In this document: positions 16,150-21,015 of the stretch, in pieces
Layout: every line of letters starts with the position of its first letter
Numbering within the stretch: the first letter of the stretch is position 1
Origin: Clostridiales bacterium
Lineage (GTDB): Bacteria > Bacillota_E > Sulfobacillia > Sulfobacillales > JAIMBI01
Reading direction: 5' to 3'
Length of the DNA: 21,015 nt
NCBI GenBank assembly: GCA_027318915.1
Contig: DAHVOH010000059.1
Location: 1 to 21,015, forward strand
Made by a program: the position numbers and the translations under genes
Notes under the pieces: generated by a model
The model's input: only the letters and a program-made list of their open reading frames with translations
The model's database searches: none
Told to the model about the DNA's origin: nothing

Positions 16150-16168
16150 AGATACGGACGTTGTATCT
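16150..16168. promoter_or_regulatory. Inverted repeat, possible operator
   Basis: AGATAC-N7-GTATCT forms a symmetric 19-base site within the AT-rich island. Its size and spacing suit a dimeric helix-turn-helix repressor. No regulator gene lies in the window, so the binding protein is unknown. Confidence 0.35.
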
Positions 16169-16269
16169 GATGCCCGATCCTCAGCGTATGCGCCGTCGCA
16201 CGGATGGATGCGCCGCAAGTTGTTGGCGGACAGGCGGCGCTGATCACTCGAGATGAGGGCGCGAGCGGA

Positions 16270-16275
16270 TATAAT
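16270..16275 (+). promoter_or_regulatory. -10 element for the DUF59-mrp pair
   Basis: A perfect TATAAT at 16270-16275 predicts a transcript start near 16282 and a leader of about 78 bases. The -35 region (around 16247-16252) does not match TTGACA and no extended -10 is present, so an activator may be needed. Confidence 0.5.
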
Positions 16276-16281
16276 AGAAGA

Positions 16282-16336
16282 GCACGGCATTGGCGGTCGC
16301 CAGTCCGTGCCGATCCGGGTGACCGACGGGACGGTC
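16282..16336 (+). promoter_or_regulatory. Structured mRNA leader with two stem-loops
   Basis: Right at the predicted transcript start, GCACGG/CCGTGC (16282-16287 with 16305-16310) encloses a nested TGGC/GCCA stem (16291-16294 with 16299-16302). A second stem GACCG/CGGTC (16321-16325 with 16332-16336) follows. The ribosome binding site AAAGGGGG is at 16343-16350, and a palindrome CGGTGCACCG (16351-16360) runs into the start codon. This could stabilise the mRNA or regulate translation; no known riboswitch is recognised. Confidence 0.35.
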
Positions 16337-16359
16337 TCAGTGAAAGGGGGCGGTGCACC

Positions 16360-16656
16360 GTGGCTACCGCGACAGACGTGATCGACATCTTGAAGAACGT
16401 CTACGATCCGGAAATTGGGGTGAACGTCGTGGATCTCGGCTTGGTGTACGACGTTGACGTCGACGGTGACCAGGTCAACGTGAAGATGACCCTCACCGCT
16501 CCGGGCTGTCCGATGCATGACGCCATCTCCCGCACGGCGGAAATGGCGATTGAGACGCTGGACGGTGTCAAAGAGGCGCACGTGGACATGATCTGGGATC
16601 CGCCGTGGACACCCGAGCGGCTGACCGACGAGGGCCGACGCCTGTTGGGCCTTTAG
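16360..16656 (+). CDS. MIP18/DUF59 (SufT-like) Fe-S cluster assembly factor
   Basis: GTG 16360 is chosen as start because AAAGGGGG lies nine bases upstream. The longer open frame is without support. The 98-residue protein is a single DUF59 domain: VYDPEIGVNVVDLGLVYDV (Asp16-Pro-Glu), then a beta-strand pair, then the conserved TAPGCP with Cys50, and a C-terminal VDMIWDPPWTPERLTDEGRRLLGL. This ending is typical of the SufT/PaaD-like group, cytoplasmic helpers in maturation of Fe-S proteins. The mrp gene follows about 100 bases downstream on the same strand. Its N-terminus carries another copy of the same domain, which supports a shared role. Regulation is probably through the TATAAT promoter and folded leader upstream. 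Confidence 0.9.
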   Translation: MATATDVIDILKNVYDPEIGVNVVDLGLVYDVDVDGDQVNVKMTLTAPGCPMHDAISRTAEMAIETLDGVKEAHVDMIWDPPWTPERLTDEGRRLLGL

Positions 16657-16762
16657 GAGCCCAGCTGGCTTTCGGCGCACAGGCGGTTGTGGGGCACACC
16701 GGCATCGGGTGGTTTCGGCGTTATCCGAGTCAATTTCCGAGCGTGGTCCGACGGGGCGGCGG

Positions 16763-17986
16763 ATGCTGCTCCTGCCTCGGCCACGCTTATGCCCAGGGGA
16801 GAGGGGAAACAGTACGCCAACGGTAACTGAAGCGGCGGTGCGGGAACGTCTTCGCCGCGTAAAAGATCCCGAGCTTCGTCACAGCATCGTGGACCTGCAC
16901 ATGGTTCGCGACGTCCGCGTGGCGGGCGGTGAGGTGGACGTGGACGTGGCCCTGACCGTCAGTGGCTGTCCCCTCCACCAGCGCATCGAGCAGGATGTGA
17001 AAGAGGCGGTCGCGGACCTGGACGGCGTAAGCCGCGTCGGGGTGCGTCTGTCGGTGATGGACGAGGCAGAACGCCGGCAGGCTTTTCAGGCAGCGTTTCA
17101 ATTGGCGGAGCGCGGCCACGCGGCGCCTTCGGCCCCAGCTGCTGCGCCGGCACCGGCCGCTGCCCGCTCGACCGCTCCGCAATCTCCCGAGATTCCCGTC
17201 ATCACCCGCCAACCTCGTGGACCCGCGCTGTTGGAGCCCACCACGTCCACCACCATCATCGGTGTGGCCAGCGGCAAGGGGGGCGTGGGCAAGTCGACCG
17301 TCACCGCCAACCTGGCGGTGGCCTTGGCAAGGTTGGGCCACCGGGTGGGCCTCATGGACATGGACGTGTATGGCTTCAGCCAAGGCCGGATGCTGGGCGT
17401 GCAGGGAGAACCCCAGGTCAATGCCGAGCAGAAGATCCTGCCGTGGGAGGCTCATGGGGTCAGCCTGGTGTCGATGGGCATGTTTGTGCCCGAAGATCAG
17501 GCCATCATCTGGCGCGGCCCGATGCTCGGGAAGATGATGCAGCAGTTTTTTTCCGATGTGGCTTGGGGGGATTTGGACTATCTGTTGATGGATCTGCCCC
17601 CGGGAACCGGCGACGTAGCGTTGGACGTCGCCCAGCGGGTGCACCATGCGTCGCTGCTGCTGGTCACCACGCCACAGCCCGTCGCTACCCATGTGGCGAC
17701 GCGCGCGGCCAATGTCGCCCAGCGGGCCGGCCAAACCATCCGCGGCGTTATTGAAAACATGAGCTACATCCGCTGTCCCCACGGCGATCGGCTGGAAGTG
17801 TTCGGACAAGGCGGCGGCGCCCAACTGGCGGCCCTGCTGCACGTGCCCCTCTTGGGCCAGATCCCGCTTGAAGCGGGGGTGCGCCAGGGTGGCGACGAGG
17901 GCGTTCCCATCGTCATCTCCGATCCCGACAGTGAGGGCGGACGCATTTTCCTCGAAATCGCCCGCCAGTTGCAGAAATCGGCCTGA
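16763..17986 (+). CDS. mrp: Mrp/ApbC (NBP35-type) Fe-S cluster carrier ATPase with N-terminal DUF59 domain
   Basis: The protein has an N-terminal DUF59 domain (VKDPELRHSIVDLHMVRDV, SGCP), then an Ala/Pro-rich linker. The P-loop ATPase follows, with deviant Walker A SGKGGVGKST (17269-17298) and DLPPGTGDVALDVAQ. It carries and hands over Fe-S clusters in the cytoplasm. Two oddities are visible. First, the C-terminal CxxC that bridges the shared cluster reads RCPHGDR, so the second Cys is Gly; several Gram-positive Mrp proteins also lack this pair. Second, the start is unclear. The strong site GGGGAGAGGGG (16797-16807) is followed in frame only by ACG 16814. ATG 16763, used here, and GTG 16709 lie before that site, and GTG 16838 would trim the first helix. 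The family call is secure; the first 20-25 residues are not. Confidence 0.9.
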   Translation: MLLLPRPRLCPGERGNSTPTVTEAAVRERLRRVKDPELRHSIVDLHMVRDVRVAGGEVDVDVALTVSGCPLHQRIEQDVKEAVADLDGVSRVGVRLSVMDEAERRQAFQAAFQLAERGHAAPSAPAAAPAPAAARSTAPQSPEIPVITRQPRGPALLEPTTSTTIIGVASGKGGVGKSTVTANLAVALARLGHRVGLMDMDVYGFSQGRMLGVQGEPQVNAEQKILPWEAHGVSLVSMGMFVPEDQAIIWRGPMLGKMMQQFFSDVAWGDLDYLLMDLPPGTGDVALDVAQRVHHASLLLVTTPQPVATHVATRAANVAQRAGQTIRGVIENMSYIRCPHGDRLEVFGQGGGAQLAALLHVPLLGQIPLEAGVRQGGDEGVPIVISDPDSEGGRIFLEIARQLQKSA

Positions 17987-17990
17987 ATCA

Positions 17991-18020
17991 GCCGCGCCTG
18001 CTCCGATCGGCGGGCGCGGC
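17991..18020. terminator. Hairpin between convergent mrp and cupin genes
   Basis: GCCGCGCC/GGCGCGGC (17991-17998 with 18013-18020, 14-base loop) forms an 8-bp GC stem five bases after the mrp stop and 19 bases beyond the cupin stop. No T-run follows on either strand. It could serve both transcripts. Confidence 0.4.
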
Positions 18021-18038
18021 CTTCCGGCTGGCCCAAGC

Positions 18039-18380
18039 TCAGGGGGCGCTGGTGCCCTCGCGGCCGTAGCGGTCTTCTAAGCGCACCACATCGTCCAATT
18101 CAGGCGTCGAGACCTCCACCACCTTGGTGTCGGTCAGCGCCTCCAAGCGGTGGCGGACGCCCACGGCGATGTCGGCCGCCTCGCCCGGCGTGAGCAGAAC
18201 CGGCGTCCCATCCAGGGTGAGCCGCGCTTCTCCCTCCAGGCAGTACATCGATTCGGCTTTCCGGTTGTGATATTGCAGACTCAAGGCGTGCCCCGCCTTG
18301 ATGAACAGGATTTTGCCGGCATAGCGGTCGGTCTCGGCCCACCAAATCTCGTAGCCCCACGGCTTTTCAATCCGCTTCAT
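18039..18380 (-). CDS. Small cupin protein, mannose-6-phosphate isomerase type II-like
   Basis: The 113-residue protein is a single cupin barrel. It begins with the signature KPWGYEIWWAETDRYAGKILFIKAGHALSLQYHNRKAESMYCLEGEA, very like the cupin domain at the end of type II phosphomannose isomerase/GDP-mannose pyrophosphorylase. Likely metal ligands are His38, Glu43 and His77 (VRHRLEA). It lacks the nucleotidyltransferase domain of the large bifunctional enzymes, so it may be a stand-alone sugar-phosphate isomerase or a sugar-binding cupin. The ATG at 18380 has GAGGTGA just upstream. It lies 64 bases after the sco-like gene on the same strand, separated by a small hairpin. Confidence 0.82.
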   Translation of the reverse strand: MKRIEKPWGYEIWWAETDRYAGKILFIKAGHALSLQYHNRKAESMYCLEGEARLTLDGTPVLLTPGEAADIAVGVRHRLEALTDTKVVEVSTPELDDVVRLEDRYGREGTSAP

Positions 18381-18422
18381 GCGTCACCTCAGAATGTGTT
18401 AATCCGCACGCTCGCAGGAACC

Positions 18423-18438
18423 CGGCGGCTCGCCGCCG
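18423..18438 (-). terminator. Small hairpin after the Sco-like gene
   Basis: CGGCGG/CCGCCG with a 4-base loop lies 6 bases beyond the Sco-like stop on the minus strand. There is no T-run, so readthrough into the cupin gene is possible. Confidence 0.3.
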
Positions 18439-18444
18439 CCCCTC

Positions 18445-19137
18445 TCAGCCGGCCGGCCCGGGCGGCCGCATCCAGCGCCGCATCGCCGCGGCCAGCACCC
18501 TGGCCTGGACCGCCACCGGGCCACGGGCGGTCACAAACAGCGTCTCCTCCCGTCCCTGCCCGTCTATCACATACAACACCGGCGTGTATTGCAACTCCCC
18601 GCCCCGGCCGGTCACCACAACCCCGTAGTCTCCCCACAACGCTTCGAGGTGCCGGCGCGATCCGGTGACCGCAGTGCCGAGAGAGCCAAGCCGCTGACCG
18701 GCCCACCACCGTCGGAGCGCCGCCGGCGTCCGGGCGCCGAGGTTGACATCCACGGCTACCACCCGCGCCGCGGGCGCGGATGGACCCAGGAGCCGGAACG
18801 CCGCCCGCAAGACGGGCCCGATGTCGTGGCACCCGGTGCGGCAGGCGGGATTGATGAAGGTGAGCACCACCACCCGGCCATGCCAGGCCGCGAGCGAAAA
18901 TGGGTGCCCCGCCATGTCCACCAGCGGCTCCCAAGGAGCCGGCCGTCCGTGCAGCGGCATGCCCACGCCGCCGCTTAGGGGCGGCGCTATCGTACTGGCC
19001 GCAAAGCCGTTGGCCACCTGCTGGACGCTCAGCACCGGCGGTGTCGGCAACGTTGCGCGCTCGTGCAGGCCGAGAAGCACGGCGGCCCATACCAGCACCG
19101 CGAGCCAAAGCGCCAAACCGACTCGTCGCCACCCCAC
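18445..19137 (-). CDS. Sco1/SenC-like thioredoxin-fold protein, probable oxidase copper-site assembly factor
   Basis: I start at GTG 19137: a GGGGGGGAG site precedes it and the frame then opens RRVGLALWLAVLVWAAVLLGL, a membrane anchor. The open frame extends back to 19347, but ATG 19218 falls inside a predicted -10 element. The 230-residue product has a thioredoxin fold with VVVLTFINPACRTGC, giving the Sco CxxxC pair at Cys99 and Cys103. It also has VVAVDVN and a C-terminal LYVID strand. Sco proteins load copper into the CuA site of oxidase subunit II outside the membrane. The usual His ligand before that last strand is not seen: the segment reads LQYTPVLYVID, with Tyr184 where His is expected. 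Its position next to the oxidase operon supports the role. Copper binding is doubtful and a disulfide-reductase role is possible. Confidence 0.72.
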   Translation of the reverse strand: MGWRRVGLALWLAVLVWAAVLLGLHERATLPTPPVLSVQQVANGFAASTIAPPLSGGVGMPLHGRPAPWEPLVDMAGHPFSLAAWHGRVVVLTFINPACRTGCHDIGPVLRAAFRLLGPSAPAARVVAVDVNLGARTPAALRRWWAGQRLGSLGTAVTGSRRHLEALWGDYGVVVTGRGGELQYTPVLYVIDGQGREETLFVTARGPVAVQARVLAAAMRRWMRPPGPAG

Positions 19138-19216
19138 GGGCTCCCCCCCGTCCCACCTGCTCTCGACCCAGGCCGAAGCGCCACCCGCTCCAAAACGGCC
19201 GCGCACCGCCGTCCCC

Positions 19217-19245
19217 ATGATAGCGGCCCGGCGCCGCTCCCCCAA
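19217..19245 (-). promoter_or_regulatory. Promoter of the Sco-like gene
   Basis: On the minus strand TTGGGG (19245-19240) and TATCAT (19222-19217) are separated by 17 bases. The -10 hexamer is identical to that of the kdp promoter. A start near 19210 leaves a leader of about 73 bases and rules out ATG 19218 as the start codon. Confidence 0.42.
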
Positions 19246-19349
19246 GACGCGCCATACGGCCGTGTTCCGCACCGGCCAGAGGGCCACCCCGTCCTCCGCA
19301 AAGCCCCACGGTCCCGCCCGGCGGCGCACATCCTCACCGGCACACAAAG

Positions 19350-19381
19350 CGCCGCCAGCGGACGGCCCGCCGCTGGCGGCG
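19350..19381 (-). terminator. Strong hairpin terminator of the cytochrome oxidase operon
   Basis: A perfect 12-bp stem CGCCGCCAGCGG/CCGCTGGCGGCG (19350-19361 with 19370-19381, 8-base loop) lies 30 bases beyond the stop of the subunit IV-cytochrome c gene. On the transcribed strand it is followed by CTTTGTGTG, a poor but T-containing tail. It separates the oxidase operon from the Sco-like gene. Confidence 0.6.
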
Positions 19382-19410
19382 ACCGGAACCGGGGCGCGGC
19401 GCCGGTTCCC

Positions 19411-20016
19411 CTACTTTACGTCCGCTTGCAGATAATCCACCGCCGCCTGCACCTGCTGGCTCGACAAGCCCAGGTTGGGCATCAGCGCCGATGACCACAC
19501 GGCTTGGGGATCGGCGATCCACTGGAGAAGCCAGGAGGTCTCCGTGGGATGGCCCCCGGGCACCAGGTTGAGCTGCCCCGCCAGCACCTTGTTCAGGTCC
19601 GGGCCCGGGCCGGGCGCGCCCGTCCCGTTGACGGTATGACACGAGATGCAGGTGGTGGTGACAATGTGCTGGCCCAAGGCGATCATCTGCGCTTGGGTCA
19701 GCGGCTTGACCACCGCGGTGGGCGGCACGTAAGAGGTGAGAACGTAGGGAATTCCCCACACCACAATCAGCGCAATCACCACGCCGTAGCCGAAAAAAAG
19801 CCGGTAGACCTGCCGGCCCTCACGGAGGTGCATGAAGAGAAAGGTCTGCAGCACCACTTGGATGACGGCCAGGATGATGATGATGGGGATCGCGTGGGGC
19901 TTCAAGCTGTTGTTGGTCAACACGATGCCGAAGGCCAGCGCGGTCAGGATGAGAGACACCACCCCAACCCCCACGTACAGGTTGGTGTTGCCTCGCGACG
20001 ACGCCTCCGCACCCAT
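19411..20016 (-). CDS. Cytochrome c oxidase subunit IV fused to a cytochrome c domain
   Basis: The 201-residue protein has two parts. Residues 1-98 form three membrane helices of the COX4_pro type (CtaF/subunit IV), with SLKPHAIPIIIILAVIQVVLQTFLFMHL, the family core. Bacillus CtaF ends at about this length (about 110). Residues 105-201 are a class I cytochrome c domain. The haem site CISCH has Cys123, Cys126 and His127, PGPDLNKV follows, and Met179 in SALMPNLG is the probable sixth ligand. After the third helix the haem domain should face outside, where electrons arrive. In the known caa3 oxidases the cytochrome c domain is attached to subunit II, so attachment to subunit IV is unusual. The ATG follows the ctaE stop by two bases. 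There is no frameshift, and the join is in one continuous frame. Confidence 0.88.
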   Translation of the reverse strand: MGAEASSRGNTNLYVGVGVVSLILTALAFGIVLTNNSLKPHAIPIIIILAVIQVVLQTFLFMHLREGRQVYRLFFGYGVVIALIVVWGIPYVLTSYVPPTAVVKPLTQAQMIALGQHIVTTTCISCHTVNGTGAPGPGPDLNKVLAGQLNLVPGGHPTETSWLLQWIADPQAVWSSALMPNLGLSSQQVQAAVDYLQADVK

Positions 20017-20018
20017 CC

Positions 20019-20636
20019 CTAGCCCACCTTTCCCAAGAGGTACACGACGCTGAAGATGATGACCCAGACGACGTCGACGAAGTGCCAGTACAGACTCAGC
20101 ACCTGGGTCTTGACCACGGCCTCCTTCAGGAATTCCCGCTTGAAGCTGTAGACGAACAGCGACAGCAGCCAGAACACCCCAAACGCCACGTGAAGCCCAT
20201 GGAAGCCCGTCAGGGTGAAGAAGGCGGACCCGAAGGGGCTTGATTGGAGCGTAAGGCCGCGATGGTAGAAGCCCGTGAATTCAAACGCCTGAAAGCCCAG
20301 GAAGCCGAGCCCCAGCACCGCCGTAATGAGAAGCCACGCGCGGAAGACGGCCAACCGGCCGCGCTGCAGCTGCGCATAGCCAATCGCCATGGTCATGCTG
20401 CTGGACAGCAGGATGAGGGTGCCGACGAACGTGAGCGGCAGGTCGAACGCCTGCTTCGGCGTCAAGCCGTTGTTGGTGTGCGTATGCATCAGGAGATAGG
20501 TGCCGATCAGGGTGGCGAAAAACACCGCCTCCGCGGAGAGCCAGATCCAGACGCCGAGGACGGAGTTGTCCACCGGCGCCAGGGCCGTTTCCGCCTGCGG
20601 GCCCACATGAGGCGCCGCCGCTACCGGATTAGCCAT
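20019..20636 (-). CDS. ctaE: Cytochrome c oxidase subunit III
   Basis: I start at ATG 20636, seven bases after GGAGGTG, although the frame is open further up. The 205-residue protein has five membrane helices, the short form found in Gram-positive oxidases. Family signatures are WIWLSAEAVFFATLIGTYLL (from 30), TGFHGLHVAFGVFWLL (from 143) and the final YWHFVDVVWVIIFSVVYL. Its first eight bases overlap the end of ctaD, and it is followed after two bases by the subunit IV-cytochrome c gene, so the three are one operon. Subunit III is thought to stabilise the catalytic core and the proton-uptake path. Confidence 0.95.
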   Translation of the reverse strand: MANPVAAAPHVGPQAETALAPVDNSVLGVWIWLSAEAVFFATLIGTYLLMHTHTNNGLTPKQAFDLPLTFVGTLILLSSSMTMAIGYAQLQRGRLAVFRAWLLITAVLGLGFLGFQAFEFTGFYHRGLTLQSSPFGSAFFTLTGFHGLHVAFGVFWLLSLFVYSFKREFLKEAVVKTQVLSLYWHFVDVVWVIIFSVVYLLGKVG

Positions 20637-21015
20637 CCGCGCCCACCTCCTTGCGAGGCTCTTCGACGATGGGAACATACTCGCCGGGATCGGGCGTGAA
20701 CATCGCTTCATGCAGGCCGACGGCCAAGACGACGAAGCCCAGGATCTCGACCCACAGGGTGTGGAACAGGAACCCGTAGCCGAGAATCAAGAGCGACCCC
20801 GCCACCATCAGCGGCATCATCGTGGGCCGGGGCATGTGCACGCTGTTGGGCGGCCCGTGCTGGCCCTCGTCCTGGCCGGGAGCCGGCAGCATATGCCCAT
20901 CGCCATGCTGTTTCTCCAGCCAAAAGGCGTCGTAGCCGCGCACCAGCGGAATCTTGGCGAAGTTGTACGGCGGCGCCGGTGACGAGATGGACCACTCCAG
21001 GCCACGGGCATCCCA
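20629..21015 (-). CDS. ctaD: Cytochrome c oxidase subunit I, C-terminal part (runs off the right edge)
   Basis: The visible 128 residues begin WDARGLEWSISSPAPPYNFAKIP, the strongly conserved segment after helix XII of aa3-type subunit I. A region with VHMPRPTMMPLMVAGSLLILGYGFLFHTLWVEILGFVVLAVGLHEAMF follows, two extra membrane helices as in the Bacillus-type CtaD. The haem and CuB ligands are outside the window. The stop overlaps the ctaE start by eight bases. Subunit II (ctaC) is presumably upstream, beyond the right edge. Confidence 0.93.
   Translation of the reverse strand, partial: WDARGLEWSISSPAPPYNFAKIPLVRGYDAFWLEKQHGDGHMLPAPGQDEGQHGPPNSVHMPRPTMMPLMVAGSLLILGYGFLFHTLWVEILGFVVLAVGLHEAMFTPDPGEYVPIVEEPRKEVGADG

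Larger units (their letters stand above)
15682..16359. other. Long intergenic stretch with AT-rich island and regulatory signals
   Basis: This 678-base stretch has no strong gene. The first part (15682-15909) is GC-rich and shows only weak pairings, such as GGGGC/GCCCC at 15681-15705. A small minus-strand frame (15910-16041) is listed separately. Around 16110-16170 the base composition turns AT-rich, with TTGTCA (16116) 17 bases from ATTAAT as a possible plus-strand promoter and TTGACA on the opposite strand. An inverted repeat AGATAC/GTATCT follows. The last 90 bases are the promoter and leader of the downstream DUF59 gene. Confidence 0.5.

Noticed and set aside
16787..17842. 351-codon minus-strand frame over mrp
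   Set aside because: Antisense shadow of the P-loop ATPase.
19138..19347. Longer N-terminus for the Sco-like protein
   Set aside because: The extra 70 codons are Arg/Gly-rich. They lack a ribosome binding site at ATG 19347 or ATG 19218, and contain a promoter-like sequence.

Overview
The window is GC-rich (roughly two thirds G+C by eye) and gene-dense. It looks like chromosome from an aerobic bacterium. Strong AGGAGG-type ribosome binding sites, frequent GTG/TTG starts and a Bacillus-like cytochrome oxidase layout suggest a high-GC Gram-positive lineage (Bacillota such as Sulfobacillus/Thermaerobacter relatives, or a neighbour). The oxidase features are a subunit I with extra C-terminal membrane segments, a short subunit III and a COX4_pro-type subunit IV. 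The taxonomic placement is inference; no rRNA or other marker gene is present. I saw no tRNA, rRNA or CRISPR.

Layout, left to right. (1) 1-399: 5' part of an IS1380-family transposase on the minus strand, with a candidate IS end near 484. A gene-poor stretch with two small hairpins follows. (2) 819-1964 (-): membrane acyltransferase-3 protein. (3) 2194-3435 (+): MFS exporter, tail to tail with (4) 3485-5506 (-), a stand-alone molybdopterin/[4Fe-4S] oxidoreductase. This is divergent from (5) 5617-7362 (+), an SLC13-type permease with internal TrkA_C domains, through a 110-bp promoter region. (6) 13216-7371 (-): complete potassium-uptake operon in the order small membrane ORF, kdpF, kdpA, kdpB, kdpC, kdpD N-terminal half, with a TTGACA-N16-TATCAT promoter. 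The KdpD has no histidine-kinase part and no KdpE is present. (7) 13402-15681 (+): xanthine-dehydrogenase/CoxL-family molybdenum subunit without its usual FAD and 2Fe-2S partner genes. (8) 15682-16359: long non-coding stretch with an AT-rich island, a 19-bp inverted repeat and a promoter whose leader can fold. (9) 16360-17986 (+): two MIP18/DUF59-domain genes, a SufT-like protein and an Mrp/ApbC ATPase, forming an Fe-S cluster assembly pair. (10) 18039-18380 (-): small cupin. (11) 18445-21015 (-): cytochrome c oxidase genes ctaD (partial), ctaE, a ctaF fused to a c-type cytochrome domain, a strong hairpin, then a Sco-like gene with its own promoter.

How they fit: the oxidase block with its Sco-like copper chaperone supports aerobic respiration. 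The Kdp pump provides high-affinity K+ uptake. Two molybdenum enzymes plus an Fe-S carrier pair point to a metal-cofactor-rich redox metabolism. The most unusual items are the cytochrome c domain fused to oxidase subunit IV, a Sco protein lacking its histidine ligand, an Mrp lacking its second CxxC cysteine and having no conventional start beside its ribosome binding site, and two tiny membrane ORFs at the head of the kdp operon. I did not find a clearly unprecedented multi-gene system.
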